The notes: generated by a model from the letters alone, not told the origin. A stretch of DNA of 64,000 bases from Knoellia sp. S7-12 (GCF_040518285.1 NZ_CP155449.1:3286001-3350000), one strand, 5' to 3'; shown: positions 39,201-48,156, numbered from the stretch's first letter. Translations and numbers: made by a program.

Positions 39201-39861
39201 CGATCGTGTCGCCCCAGAACTCGACGCGGAGCGGGTGCTCCTCGGTCGGCGGGAAGACGTCCAGGATGCCACCGCGCACGGCGAACTCGCCACGACGCTC
39301 CACGAGGTCAGTGCGACTGTAGGCAGCACCAGCAAGCGCCTCGACGACCTCGTCCAGGTTGTGGTCCTCACCGGCGCGCAGGGCGACCGGCGTGAGGTCA
39401 CCGAGACCTATCGAGATCGGCTGCAGGACAGCGCGCACCGGCGCCACGACGACCGACAGTGGACCGTGTGCGACGTCGTCATCGGCGACCGAGGCCGGGT
39501 GGGCGAGGCGGCGCAGCACGGCCAGACGGCGACCGACGGTGTCGGAGCGCGGACTGAGCCGCTCGTGCGGCAGCGTCTCCCAGGACGGGAAGTCCGCGAT
39601 GACGTCAGGGTCGAGGACGCAACCCAGGGCCGCCGTGAGGTCTTCGGCCTCGCGGCTCGTCGCGGTGACGACGAGCAGGGGCAGTCGGTCGGGTGCGGTC
39701 GCGCGCAGGCGCTGCACCGCAGCGGCGATGAGGGCAGGACGGGCACCGGCGCTGACGGAGACGTCGAGCGTCTGCGTGCCAGGTCCGGTGGCGGTCTCGA
39801 GGAATGAGTGGATCTGTGGGGCGGCGCCGAAATGATCGACAACCGGTTGCAACGTGGGCAT
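36244..39861 (-). CDS. mfd: transcription-repair coupling factor
   Basis: 1205-residue SF2 translocase that removes stalled RNA polymerase and recruits UvrA. In order: UvrB-homology module near the N-terminus (FPSWETLPHERLSPRSDTVGRRLAVLRRL), the RNA-polymerase-interacting Tudor-like domain (LKPGDFVVHEQHGVGKF), and RecG-like motor motifs CGDVGYGKTEIAVRAAFKA, VPTTLLVQQH, VDEEQRFGVEHKE, LRGRVGRGRERAYSYF, then the D7 domain. Length is normal. TAGGCT eight bases before the ATG suggests a leaderless or near-leaderless start. Confidence 0.97.
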   Translation of the reverse strand: MPTLQPVVDHFGAAPQIHSFLETATGPGTQTLDVSVSAGARPALIAAAVQRLRATAPDRLPLLVVTATSREAEDLTAALGCVLDPDVIADFPSWETLPHERLSPRSDTVGRRLAVLRRLAHPASVADDDVAHGPLSVVVAPVRAVLQPISIGLGDLTPVALRAGEDHNLDEVVEALAGAAYSRTDLVERRGEFAVRGGILDVFPPTEEHPLRVEFWGDTIEEIRWFKVADQRSLEVASHGLWAPPCREVLLTDAVRDRAAVLADQLPGAADLLHKLAAGIAVEGMESLAPALVDGMESMLDSFPAGSPVVTCDPERVRTRAHDLVATSQEFLEAGWANAAAGNAVPIDLAKILGSASFWSVGDLRDHASATQHPWWDLTPFALDLETMDTTEAGVAETGTVDPTAYRGDIESAAADLRSWTDDGWRVLVATDGQGSAKRIVEVLGEAEVPARLETALDTFEPGIVHVTTAQLGRGFVHAAGRLVVLTETDLTGTPSTGPSTKDMRRMPSRRRNQVDPLQLKPGDFVVHEQHGVGKFVEMMQRTIQGATREYLVLEYAPGKRGHPGDRLFVPTDQLDQITRYVGGEQPTLNKMGGSDWKTTKSKARRYVKQIAAELIQLYSARMATKGHAFSRDTPWQRELEDAFAYVETPDQLSSIDEVKADMEREVPMDRLICGDVGYGKTEIAVRAAFKAIQDGKQAAILVPTTLLVQQHLQTFTERYAPFPVTVKALSRFQSKKESEAVIEGLANGSIDLVIGTHRLLSDSIKFKDLGLVVVDEEQRFGVEHKEQLKQMRTAVDVLAMSATPIPRTLEMAVTGIREMSTLATPPEERHPVLTYVGAYEEKQITAAVRREMLREGQVFYIHNKVSTIEKAAARIRELVPEARIATAHGKMGEHRLEQVVLDFWENRFDVLVCTTIVETGLDISNANTLIVERADRLGLSQLHQLRGRVGRGRERAYSYFLYPPENPLTETAHDRLQTIASHTDLGAGMQVAMKDLEIRGAGNLLGGEQSGHIAGVGFDLYVRLVGEAVSTFRGDVNEEIGEIKIELPVDAHLPHDYVPGERLRLEAYKKLATVVDEAALVEIEAELVDRYGKPPEAVRNLIEVARLRTVARAAGIKDISMQGTTVRFGPVELRESQELRLQRLYPGSIIKEALGTILVPKPMTARVGGQPLRNHAVLEWAGAVIRSVVMDNVGEAARVAESAR

Positions 39862-39869
39862 CGTCGCCC

Positions 39870-39875
39870 AGCCTA
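39870..39875 (-). promoter_or_regulatory. -10 box (TAGGCT) of mfd
   Basis: Eight bases separate it from the ATG, so the leader is zero to two bases. Confidence 0.45.
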
Positions 39876-39891
39876 ACGCCGGGGTGTGACG

Positions 39892-40497
39892 CTAGCTTCC
39901 GGCTGCAGGCGCGTGGAACTTCTGCTGGGTGTCGAGCAGGCCGTGGGTCACGAGCATCTCGACCGCGTCGGCCGCATCACTCAAGGTGAACGGAAGCTCC
40001 TTGCGTTCAACCGGCGAGAAGTCCCTGAGCACGAAGTCGGCCGCATCCTGGCGTCCCGGTGGTCGACCGATGCCGACACGCACGCGCAGGTAGTCCTTGG
40101 TGCCCAGCGACTTCGAGATCGAGCGCAGCCCGTTGTGCCCGCCCTCACCGCCACCGAGTTTGAGACGGACGTCACCGGCCGGGATGTCGAGCTCGTCGTG
40201 GATGACGACGAGCCGTTCGGGTTCGACCGAGAAGAAGCCCATGAGCGCCTTCACCGGACCCCCCGACTCGTTCATGTAGCTGTGGGGCACGGCGATGACG
40301 GCACTCGGTCCGGGCACTCCCCCGGGGCCCGTGCCGATCCGCACCTGCGCAGCGGCCGCCCGCGCCTTGTGCGCGCGCAGCGCGTTCTTCGTCCGGGAAG
40401 CCAGCTCGTCGACGACCATCGCTCCGACGTTGTGGCGGTTGCCGGCATACGTCGGTCCAGGGTTGCCCAACCCGATGACCATCCACGTCTCGCTCAC
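39892..40497 (-). CDS. pth: peptidyl-tRNA hydrolase
   Basis: Recycles peptidyl-tRNA. 201 residues with [24 protein letters not shown] (catalytic His), [12 protein letters not shown] and [30 protein letters not shown]. It starts at GTG (40497) without a clear ribosome site. CATACT of a CGGCATAC word lies eight bases upstream and may act as -10 box. mfd begins 30 bases past its stop. Confidence 0.96.
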   Translation of the reverse strand: MSETWMVIGLGNPGPTYAGNRHNVGAMVVDELASRTKNALRAHKARAAAAQVRIGTGPGGVPGPSAVIAVPHSYMNESGGPVKALMGFFSVEPERLVVIHDELDIPAGDVRLKLGGGEGGHNGLRSISKSLGTKDYLRVRVGIGRPPGRQDAADFVLRDFSPVERKELPFTLSDAADAVEMLVTHGLLDTQQKFHAPAAGS

Positions 40498-40533
40498 AAC
40501 CGACGAGTATGCCGTCCGCCCACCCGGACAGCA

Positions 40534-40568
40534 CAGCAGGCCCGGTCCGCAGTGGACCGGGCCTGCTG
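40534..40568 (-). terminator. rplY terminator
   Basis: CAGCAGGCCCGGTCC and GGACCGGGCCTGCTG form a perfect 15-bp stem around GCAGT, about 24 bases past the rplY stop. Confidence 0.88.
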
Positions 40569-40591
40569 GTTCAAGCAGTGGAGCGCGAGGC

Positions 40592-41290
40592 TCAGGCGTC
40601 TTCGGACTTCTCGCCGTCGCCCTCGGCGTCGTCCCCGTCGGCGGCAGCTGCCTCGGCCTCGATCTCCGCGGCCTCCTCCTCGGACGGCTCGTGCTCGATG
40701 CCGGCCTCGGCCTCGGCCTCGGCGAGCTCGGCCTCGAGGGCCTCGGCAGAGATCTGCTGGGTGACGTTGACGACGAGCGCCTCGGGGTCGGTGACGAGCG
40801 TTGCGCCCGCGGGGAGCTCGATGGCGCCGGCGAGGATCAGGGTGCCGGCCTCGAGACCCTCGACCGAGACGGTGACCGACTCGGGGATGTGGGTGGCCTC
40901 GACCTCGACCTGCAGGCTCGAGTTGTCGAGGTTGACCAGGGTCTCGGGAGCGGCTTCGCCCTCAAGGTGGACCGACACGTCGACGATGACCTTCTCGCCC
41001 TTGCGGACGATGACGAGGTCGATGTGCTCGATGACCGGCTTGATCGGGTCGCGCTGGACATCCTTGGCGAGGGCCAGCTGCTCGGAACCGTCGAGGACGA
41101 TCGTGAGCAGGGCGTTGGGGTTCTTGAGCGCCATCATGGCGTCGTGACCCACGAGGGTGATGTGCAGCGGCTCGGCGCCGTGGCCATACATGACCGCGGG
41201 GATCTTGTGGTCGCGGCGGATCTGGCGGGCAGCGCCCTTGCCGAACTTGGTGCGGGCCTCGGCCTGCAGCTTGATGGTGTCGTTGGCCAC
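40592..41290 (-). CDS. rplY: ribosomal protein bL25, long CTC form
   Basis: 232-residue 5S-rRNA-binding protein with the general-stress CTC extension: L25 domain ([31 protein letters not shown]) followed by a beta domain ([29 protein letters not shown]) and an acidic Glu/Ala tail. The GTG start has AGGAG upstream. A -10 box TAGACT at 41517-41522 implies a leader of about 220 bases, unusually long beside the leaderless neighbours. Confidence 0.95.
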   Translation of the reverse strand: MANDTIKLQAEARTKFGKGAARQIRRDHKIPAVMYGHGAEPLHITLVGHDAMMALKNPNALLTIVLDGSEQLALAKDVQRDPIKPVIEHIDLVIVRKGEKVIVDVSVHLEGEAAPETLVNLDNSSLQVEVEATHIPESVTVSVEGLEAGTLILAGAIELPAGATLVTDPEALVVNVTQQISAEALEAELAEAEAEAGIEHEPSEEEAAEIEAEAAAADGDDAEGDGEKSEDA

Positions 41291-41516
41291 GGGAACTCCT
41301 GAAATATGGGGTGAATCGGTCAGGGACGACATCGGAGGGGACTCGACGTCTGCGGTGGCCTCGACGCGGGACACGGCACGGACAGGCGCGCTGGTCCACG
41401 GAAAAATCTCGGAGTCACATGAACCGAATCTTTCAATGACCACCGCGTCGATCACGGACGTGCATGGCCCGAGAAGTTGTGGGCCGTGCTGCGTCCCTCG
41501 CCGAGGCAACCCCGAG

Positions 41517-41522
41517 AGTCTA
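41517..41522 (-). promoter_or_regulatory. possible -10 box (TAGACT) of rplY
   Basis: It lies about 227 bases before the start. The leader between has no recognised riboswitch; autogenous or stress control is possible. Confidence 0.35.
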
Positions 41523-41602
41523 GGCGACGGGGTGTGAAGCAGGGAAATCGGTGTATGCCGCCCGCTCGACCGCGCTCGTGCGCCACCTTCTGATGCGTGA
41601 GC

Positions 41603-42637
41603 CTACCGCCGGACGATCAACTCACGGGAGGTGCTCGCTGCAGCGAGCAAGGACTCACTGGTGGGGACGACGAGCTGATCGTCGTCCGGCAGGTCGGGCC
41701 CACCCTCGGGCCGCTCCCCCATCCGGACCGCGACGACCCCGCCCAGGATGAGCAGGCCGCCAGCGAGCTGGATCCATCCGGGCAGCTCGTCGAGGAGCAA
41801 CCAGGCGATGAGCACCGCGAAGAGGACCTCGGAGAGCCCGATGAAGCTCGCGACGGTGGCGCCGACAAGGCGGGTGCCGATGACACCGACGCCATAGGCG
41901 AGAGCTGCGGCGACGAGGGCGAGCTCGGCGACGGGCACCCACCACGCGGTGGCGACCCCGGCGATCTGGACACTCTCCCGGGCGGTGCCGTAGTCGATGA
42001 GGCCCGTTGCGCTCGCCAGGACGAGCAGCACTGCACCCACACCAAGCCCGAAGCCTGCGAGGGCCAGGGGCGGCAGCGAGTCCTCGTGCTCATGTCCGGA
42101 GGTCACGTAATAGGTGGCGAGCCCGACGGCCGCGAGGAGCCCCCAGATGACACCGGCCCAGGAGATCTGCACGCCGGAGAAGACGTCGAGGACGAGGACG
42201 AGCCCTGCGACGGACAGGCCAACGCCGGCGAGCGTGAGGCGGGACGGGCGGTGACCGTGCCGCGCCCACATCCATCCGACGACGACCACGATCCCGAGGT
42301 ACTCGAGGAGCAGCGCCACGGCGACGGACAACGTCTCGACGGCGTTGAAGTAGGCGAACTGGCACCCGGCGACAGCCACCGCCCCGAAGGCGATGACCTG
42401 GCCAGCGTTGCGGCGCAGGAGACTCCAGCGACCCCGGAGGGACCAGATCGCGACCGGCCCGAGGACGAGTGCTGCGAACCCGACGCGCCAGGTCACCACG
42501 CCCGCGGGGGTCCAGCCGGCGCTGAGCAGGGACTTCGCGAACGCACCGGAGGAACCGAACGCCGCCGACGAGATCACGACGAGAATGAGCCCGAGCAGCA
42601 GGGTGCGCCCCGATCGGTTCTGGATTCCAGCGTTCAT
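41603..42637 (-). CDS. EamA/DMT-family transporter
   Basis: 344 residues with ten hydrophobic helices in two EamA repeats (SSAAFGSSGAFAKSLLSAGWTPAGVVTWRVGFA and SWAGVIWGLLAAVGLATYYV). It is probably a metabolite exporter; the substrate is unknown. The ATG at 42637 follows GAGGTGAG. It is divergent from the CGNR regulator, which may control it. Confidence 0.88.
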   Translation of the reverse strand: MNAGIQNRSGRTLLLGLILVVISSAAFGSSGAFAKSLLSAGWTPAGVVTWRVGFAALVLGPVAIWSLRGRWSLLRRNAGQVIAFGAVAVAGCQFAYFNAVETLSVAVALLLEYLGIVVVVGWMWARHGHRPSRLTLAGVGLSVAGLVLVLDVFSGVQISWAGVIWGLLAAVGLATYYVTSGHEHEDSLPPLALAGFGLGVGAVLLVLASATGLIDYGTARESVQIAGVATAWWVPVAELALVAAALAYGVGVIGTRLVGATVASFIGLSEVLFAVLIAWLLLDELPGWIQLAGGLLILGGVVAVRMGERPEGGPDLPDDDQLVVPTSESLLAAASTSRELIVRR

Positions 42638-42650
42638 GGCGCTCACCTCT

Positions 42651-42719
42651 GTCAGGAGTAAAGTGGTTCTATGACCCTTACGAGGTTCACGGTAGAGGTT
42701 CGCGATGTCAGGAGTCAAG
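42651..42719. promoter_or_regulatory. direct repeats in the EamA/CGNR divergent region
   Basis: TGTCAGGAGTAAAG near 42651-42664 and TGTCAGGAGTCAAG near 42706-42719 differ at one base. The second supplies AGGAG for the CGNR start at 42720. They could be regulator sites or coincidence. Confidence 0.3.
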
Positions 42720-43271
42720 ATGCTTTTTGCCCATGACACTGAGTTGGCGCTGCAGTACGCCGCGTCGCTCATCAACACCGCGCCCGGACACGGCGACTCG
42801 ATGGCGGAGGACCTGCCCACAGTGGAGTCGCTCGTGACCCACATGGACGGGTGGCAGTGGAGCGGCGACCGCCCGCGGACCCGCGCCTCGCTCGACGAGG
42901 TCCACGCCCTGCGCCCGCGGCTTCTCGACCTCTGGACACGCGACGTCGACGACCTTGTGTCAGGTGTCAACGACCTCCTCGCCGAGCACCAGGCACTCCC
43001 GCGCCTCGTCAAGCACGACGACCTCGACTGGCACATCCACGCCACACGCGATGACGAACCGATCGCCAAGCGCATGGCCGTCGAAGCTGCCATGGCCTTC
43101 ATCGACCTCATCCGGTCCGGGGAGACCGAGCGCCTACGGGTGTGCGCCGCCGATGACTGCGAGGACGCGGTCATCGACCTGTCCAAGAACCGGAGTCGGC
43201 GCTATTGCGACGGGACGTGCGCCAACAAGGCCCACGTCGCGGCATACCGAGCACGTCGGCACACCGACTGA
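42720..43271 (+). CDS. CGNR zinc finger / ABATE-domain regulator
   Basis: 183 residues: an N-terminal ABATE domain (FAHDTELALQYAASLINTAPG) and a C-terminal CGNR-type zinc finger with C-x4-C and RYCDGTCANKAHVAAYRARR. It is a putative stress-linked transcriptional regulator. The ATG at 42720 with AGGAG six bases before it is preferred over the ATG at 42705. Divergent from EamA, convergent with prs. Confidence 0.86.
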   Translation: MLFAHDTELALQYAASLINTAPGHGDSMAEDLPTVESLVTHMDGWQWSGDRPRTRASLDEVHALRPRLLDLWTRDVDDLVSGVNDLLAEHQALPRLVKHDDLDWHIHATRDDEPIAKRMAVEAAMAFIDLIRSGETERLRVCAADDCEDAVIDLSKNRSRRYCDGTCANKAHVAAYRARRHTD

Positions 43272-43282
43272 ACGCACCCTCC

Positions 43283-43362
43283 CCGACTTATTGCGAAATC
43301 CGTCGAATCTCCTGACCTATTGCTCAATCCGTCAGCGGCCGACGGATTGCGCAAGAAGTCGG
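43283..43362. terminator. three-armed repeat/terminator between CGNR and prs
   Basis: The arm at 43340-43362 can pair with 43283-43305 (21 of 23) or with the nearer copy at about 43314-43333 (17 of 20). All three share TTGC-x-x-AATCCGTC. It lies between convergent genes and would terminate both; the two foldings are mutually exclusive. Confidence 0.7.
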
Positions 43363-43366
43363 AGCC

Positions 43367-44368
43367 TCAGGCGCGCCCGCCGAAGAGGCTCGTCACCGAG
43401 CCGTCCTCGAAGACTTCCTTGATCGCCGCGCTGATGAGCGGTGCGATCGACAGGACGGTGAGTCCCTCGAACTCCGCCTCCGGCGCGATCGGCAGGGTGT
43501 TGGTGACGATGACCTCGCGGGCGGCGCAGTCGCGCAACCGCTCCGTCGCGGGTGCCGAGAGAATGGCGTGCGTCGCCGCGATGATGACGTCCTTGGCACC
43601 GTCGGCCATGAGCGCGTCGGCGGCCTTAGTGATCGTGCCGCCCGTGTCGATCATGTCGTCGACGAGCACGCAGACGCGACCCTTGACGAGACCGACGACG
43701 CGGTTGGCCACGGCCTGGTTGGGCTGGTTGACGTCGCGCGTCTTGTGGATGAAGGCCAGCGGCGCACCACCGAGACGCTTGGACCACTGCTCGGCGACCT
43801 TGATGCGACCGGCATCGGGAGAGACGACGGCGAGGTCCTCGTGGCCGTACTTCGCCGACACGTAGTCCGACAGCACCGGCTGGGCCATGAGGTGGTCGAC
43901 CGGTCCGTCGAAGAAACCCTGGATCTGGTCGGTGTGCAGGTCGACGGCGATGAGCCGATCGGCGCCAGCGCTCCGGAAGAGGTCGGCCATGAGGCGGGCC
44001 GAGATCGGCTCACGACCGCGGTGCTTCTTGTCCTGGCGGGCGTAGCCGTAGAAGGGCATGACAACGGTGATCCGCTTGGCGCTCGCCCGCTTGAGCGCGT
44101 CGATCATGATGAGGTGCTCCATGATCGCCTCGTTGAGCGGGGCGGCGTGGCTCTGGATGACGAACGCGTCGGAGCCGCGCACGGACTCCTCGTAGCGCAC
44201 GTAGATCTCGCCGTTGGCGAAGTTGTAGGCACTCGTCGGGACGAGCTCGGTGCCGATGAGTGCGGCGATCTCCTGCGCCAGCCCCGGGTGCGAGCGACCC
44301 GAGAAGATCATCAGCTGCTTCTTGGGCTTCTTGCGGATGTTGGCCGACTTGGGGCGTTCTTCCTTCAT
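43367..44368 (-). CDS. prs: ribose-phosphate pyrophosphokinase
   Basis: Makes PRPP from ribose 5-phosphate and ATP. 333 residues with FANGEIYVRYEESVRGSDAFVIQS, the flexible ATP loop FYGYARQDKKHRGREPISARL, and the PRPP loop VCVLVDDMIDTGGTI. It starts two bases after glmU, in one operon. Confidence 0.96.
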   Translation of the reverse strand: MKEERPKSANIRKKPKKQLMIFSGRSHPGLAQEIAALIGTELVPTSAYNFANGEIYVRYEESVRGSDAFVIQSHAAPLNEAIMEHLIMIDALKRASAKRITVVMPFYGYARQDKKHRGREPISARLMADLFRSAGADRLIAVDLHTDQIQGFFDGPVDHLMAQPVLSDYVSAKYGHEDLAVVSPDAGRIKVAEQWSKRLGGAPLAFIHKTRDVNQPNQAVANRVVGLVKGRVCVLVDDMIDTGGTITKAADALMADGAKDVIIAATHAILSAPATERLRDCAAREVIVTNTLPIAPEAEFEGLTVLSIAPLISAAIKEVFEDGSVTSLFGGRA

Positions 44369-44370
44369 CG

Positions 44371-45861
44371 TCAGGCCTTCTGTTCTTGTGACTCGTCGGT
44401 CGGGTTGTCAGGCGATCCGGTATGCCGGGTGCCCGCCTGCGTGGCCGCCTGGGCTGCCGCTTCGGTCTTGCTTCCGGCGCGGGCCCGGGCGACCCACCCG
44501 TCGATGTTGCGCTGGCGTCCGCGAGCGACGGCGATCTGGCCGGGCTCGACGTCGCCAGTGAGGGCACTGCCCGCCGCGACGTAGGCGCCGTCCGCCACGT
44601 CGACGGGAGCCACGAGCACACTGTCGGAGCCGATGAAGGAGTGCTTGCCGATCGTCGTGTGGTGCTTGTTGACACCGTCGTAGTTGGCGAAGATCGTGCC
44701 GGCGCCGATGTTGGCGCCCTCACCGATGGTGGCGTCCCCGGCGTAGGTGAGGTGCGGGACCTTGGCGCCGTCGCCGATCCACGCGTTCTTGGTCTCGACG
44801 AAACCGCCGATCTTGCCCTTGACGCCGAGGACGGTGCCGGGGCGCAGGTAGGAGAACGGGCCGACGGTGGCCTGCGCGCCGATCCGGGCGAGGTGGGCCT
44901 CGGTGCGCTTGACCTCGGCGCCCTCGCCCACCTCGGTGTCGGTGAGCGTGCTGTCGGGGCCGATGCGGGCGCCAGCACCGATGCTCGTCGCGCCGAGGAG
45001 CTGAGTGTTGGGCAGGATCGTCGCGTCGCGGCCGATGGTGACGTCGGCGTCGATCCACGTGGTGGCTGGGTCGACGATCGTCACGCCCTCGCGCATCCAC
45101 TTCTCGTTGTTGCGGCGGTTGAGCTCGCGGCCGAGCGTGGCCAGCTGGACGCGGTCGTTGATGCCCTCGGTCTGCCAGAGGTCGTCGATGAGGTGGGCCC
45201 CGACCGGATGTCCGCCGTCGCGGGCAATGGCGAGCACGTCGGTGAGGTATTTCTCGCCCTGGGAGTTGTCGGTGCCGACCTGATCGAGCGCGGCCCGAAG
45301 GACGTCGGCGTCGAAGGCCCAGATCCCCGAGTTGATCTCGTCGACCTCGCGCTGCTCGTCGGTCGCGTCCTTGTGCTCGACGATGCCGAGCACCGAACCG
45401 TCGTCGGCGCGCAGGATCCGGCCGTAGCCGCCGGGGTTGGGCACCCGCGCGGTGAGGACGGTGACCGCGCTGGCGGACGCCGTGTGCGCGGCAAAGAGCG
45501 CGGTGATCGTCTCGGACGTGAGGAGCGGGGTGTCACCGGACGTGATGAGGACGGTGCCGTCCACACCGACCGGGAGGGCCAGGAGGCCGCACTCGGCCGC
45601 GCGGCCGGTGCCCTTGATCTCATCCTGGTCGGCGATGATCGCCGTCGCGTCGACCTCGGTGGCGTGGGCGGCGACCCGGTCGCGATCGTGCCGAACGACG
45701 ACGACGACGCTCTCGGCGTCGGCCCCGCGGGCAGCGACGAGGGCGTGCCCGAGGAGGCTGCGGCCGCCGATCCGGTGGAGCACCTTGGGGGTGACTGACT
45801 TCATCCGGGTCCCCTCGCCTGCGGCGAGGATGATGACAGCGGTGGGCCGAGCAGTGGTCAC
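44371..45861 (-). CDS. glmU: bifunctional GlmU (uridyltransferase/acetyltransferase)
   Basis: Makes UDP-GlcNAc for peptidoglycan. 496 residues: nucleotidyltransferase domain (IILAAGEGTRMKS, LITSGDTPLL) then a left-handed beta-helix acetyltransferase domain with hexapeptide repeats (VGPFSYLRPGTVLG, KVPHLTYAGDATIGEGANIGAGTIFANYDG). The last 35 residues are a variable tail. It starts at GTG after GGGAG. Confidence 0.97.
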   Translation of the reverse strand: MTTARPTAVIILAAGEGTRMKSVTPKVLHRIGGRSLLGHALVAARGADAESVVVVVRHDRDRVAAHATEVDATAIIADQDEIKGTGRAAECGLLALPVGVDGTVLITSGDTPLLTSETITALFAAHTASASAVTVLTARVPNPGGYGRILRADDGSVLGIVEHKDATDEQREVDEINSGIWAFDADVLRAALDQVGTDNSQGEKYLTDVLAIARDGGHPVGAHLIDDLWQTEGINDRVQLATLGRELNRRNNEKWMREGVTIVDPATTWIDADVTIGRDATILPNTQLLGATSIGAGARIGPDSTLTDTEVGEGAEVKRTEAHLARIGAQATVGPFSYLRPGTVLGVKGKIGGFVETKNAWIGDGAKVPHLTYAGDATIGEGANIGAGTIFANYDGVNKHHTTIGKHSFIGSDSVLVAPVDVADGAYVAAGSALTGDVEPGQIAVARGRQRNIDGWVARARAGSKTEAAAQAATQAGTRHTGSPDNPTDESQEQKA

Positions 45862-45947
45862 GAGTGGGGCTCCCGGGGGTTCGTGGCGGCGTACCGCGCC
45901 ACTCTACCGACGAGACGCGGGTATGCCGTCCTCGCCCGTTTGGATGG

Positions 45948-47195
45948 TCAGGTGGCCAGTGCGTGACTGCGCCGAAGCACCAGGCTGAGGACAGCCACTC
46001 CGGCAAACAACGCACCGGCGAGGACGACGACACCGGACCACCCGGCATACGCCCAGGCATGTCCCCCGGCCGTCCCGAAGACGGACGAGCCGACGTAGTA
46101 GGCGAACAGATAGAGCGAGGCGGCCTGTGCGCCGGCCACGCCGCCGGCGTGCGCCCGCACTGGCACCCAGCCACTGGCCACGCCATGGAACACGAAGAAG
46201 CCCGCGGTCATGAGTGCGGTGCCGGCAACGACGACCGCGAGGTGGCCAGGGATCGTCAGCAGGAGGCCCGCGAGCGCGAGCCCCGCGCCGATCGGGACGA
46301 CCGCCCGACGACCAAAGCGATCGGCGAGCCGGCCGGCGATCGCGGACCCGGCGGACCCGAACGCGTAGACGAGGAAGACGAGGCTCGCAGCGCCCAGGCC
46401 GAGGCCGAACGGTGCACTCGTGAGCCGGAATCCGAGTGCATTGAAGACGGCGACGAAAGCCCCAGCGCCGAGCATTCCGATCCCGTAGAGCGCCAGGAGC
46501 ACCGGATCAGCGACGGCACGGCGGGCCATCCCGAGCATGGAGCGCACGCCCGCTCGACGTGGGACGAAGTGGCGCGACCCGGGCAGCGCGAACCACACGA
46601 TGAGCGCGCAGATGAGCCCCAGGACGGCCGCGGCCGCGAGCGCCCAGCGCCACCCCCACGCCTCGGCGACGGCTCCTGTTGCGAGTCGCCCCGTCATGCC
46701 ACCGACGGCGGTCCCCCCGATGTAGAGACCTGCGGCGCGCGCGTGGGCGCCGCGGTGCAGCTCTTCACGCAGGTATGCCGTGGCGACCGCGGGCAGGCCA
46801 GCGATCGTCACGCCGAGCGCGAGTCTCAGTCCGAGGAAGGTGGGCCAGGTGGGTGCGACGGCACTGGCCGCGGCGACGACCACTGAGGCGATGAGGCTGG
46901 CGTGGATGAGTCGGGTGCGGCCGATGCGGTCGGACAGCGGCCCGGCGATGAGGAGGGTGAGGCCGAGCGCGATGGTGGTGAGCGAGAGGGAGAGCGTGCT
47001 GTCGGCCGACGAGACGCCGAAGTCGTGGGCGAGCTCGGGCAGCAGTGCCTGGGTGCTGTAGATGAGGGCGAAGGTCGCGACACCCGCTGCGAAGAGAGCA
47101 AGAACGACTCGGCGATAGCCCGGCGTGCCGGGACGGTGACCCGTGTTCGTCGGCACAGGGGTGTCTGGTCGAGCGACCCGCTGGCGTGTCTTCAC
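45948..47195 (-). CDS. MFS transporter
   Basis: 415 residues with twelve predicted helices and the MFS motif A GPLSDRIGRTRLI, repeated as AGRLADRFGRRAVV. It is like YnfM/arabinose-type exporters that sit divergent to LysR genes. The GTG at 47195 is the best start; the ribosome site is poor. It is the first gene of the accessory block beyond glmU. Confidence 0.86.
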   Translation of the reverse strand: MKTRQRVARPDTPVPTNTGHRPGTPGYRRVVLALFAAGVATFALIYSTQALLPELAHDFGVSSADSTLSLSLTTIALGLTLLIAGPLSDRIGRTRLIHASLIASVVVAAASAVAPTWPTFLGLRLALGVTIAGLPAVATAYLREELHRGAHARAAGLYIGGTAVGGMTGRLATGAVAEAWGWRWALAAAAVLGLICALIVWFALPGSRHFVPRRAGVRSMLGMARRAVADPVLLALYGIGMLGAGAFVAVFNALGFRLTSAPFGLGLGAASLVFLVYAFGSAGSAIAGRLADRFGRRAVVPIGAGLALAGLLLTIPGHLAVVVAGTALMTAGFFVFHGVASGWVPVRAHAGGVAGAQAASLYLFAYYVGSSVFGTAGGHAWAYAGWSGVVVLAGALFAGVAVLSLVLRRSHALAT

Positions 47196-47227
47196 CCCTC
47201 GAGAGTGGCTCAGGTCGATCCATACGT

Positions 47228-47243
47228 CTAATGACGCTGTTAG
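47228..47243. promoter_or_regulatory. LysR-type operator between MFS and LysR genes
   Basis: CTAATGACGCTGTTAG is an interrupted palindrome (CTAA/TTAG) with the T-N11-A form of LysR sites, in the divergent gap. Confidence 0.5.
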
Positions 47244-47265
47244 CGCTTTGCCATACGCAAGGCGC

Positions 47266-48156
47266 ATGATGATGAATATGCAGCTGAGAGACCTGGAGTG
47301 GCTCGTGGCCCTCGCAGAGCATGGTCATGTCACCGAGACGGCAGCCGCGCTCGGGGTGAGCCAGCCGACGCTCTCGCGGGCTTTGGCACGGATCGAGACC
47401 TCGCTGGGGACGCGGTTGTTCGAGCGCGTGCCCAACGGCGTCGCCCTCACTCCCCACGGCGAGGTCGCCGTCGCAGCCGCCCATGACATCACCGGTCGCC
47501 ACGACCAGCTGCTGGCGGACCTCGCGGCACGGCTCGACCCCGACAGTGGCACGGTGCGCCTCGCGTTCCTCGACTCGATGTCGACGTCCCTCGTTCCCCG
47601 GGTGCTGCGTGAGTTCCACACGCATGCCCCTGCTGTTCGGGTCCTCCTCACCCAGGAACCGCACCACCACATCGTCCGCGACCTCGACTCCGGGGCGGTC
47701 GAGCTGGCGATCACGTCCTGGCTGCCCGATGGCCCGTTCGGATGGGCACCGCTCCAGAAGGAACGACTTGTTCTCGTCGTCCCTCCGCACCACCGGTGGC
47801 GAGGCCGGCGCCGGATCGCGCTGCAGGACCTCGCCGATGAAGAGCTCGTGACCACTCCACCGGGCTTCGGCTATCGCGCGCTCGTCGACGACCTGCTGGC
47901 GTCGGCCGGTGTCGCTCCGAAGGTGTCGTTCGAGAGCGCAGACCTCGCGACGATCGAAGGCCTCGTGTCTGCCGGACTCGGGGTTGCCGTGCTGCCCGAA
48001 CAGTTCGCCGGGCAGACGGGCACCGTCGGCATCCCGCTCACCGCTGCCGCCGCCCGCCGGACGATCGGCCTCACATGGCGCACCGATCGCGACCTGGCCC
48101 CGCCTGCCGCCCGATTCGTCGATTTCGTGGTTTCTGCGGCCGCGAAAACCCGATAA
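47266..48156 (+). CDS. LysR-family transcriptional regulator
   Basis: About 296 residues: N-terminal winged HTH (MQLRDLEWLVALAEHGHVTETAAALGVSQPTLSRALARIETSLGTRLFERV) and a periplasmic-binding-like effector domain. Several ATGs lie at 47266-47278; the last (MQLRDLEW) is the best match to the family. It probably controls the divergent MFS gene. Confidence 0.92.
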   Translation: MMMNMQLRDLEWLVALAEHGHVTETAAALGVSQPTLSRALARIETSLGTRLFERVPNGVALTPHGEVAVAAAHDITGRHDQLLADLAARLDPDSGTVRLAFLDSMSTSLVPRVLREFHTHAPAVRVLLTQEPHHHIVRDLDSGAVELAITSWLPDGPFGWAPLQKERLVLVVPPHHRWRGRRRIALQDLADEELVTTPPGFGYRALVDDLLASAGVAPKVSFESADLATIEGLVSAGLGVAVLPEQFAGQTGTVGIPLTAAAARRTIGLTWRTDRDLAPPAARFVDFVVSAAAKTR

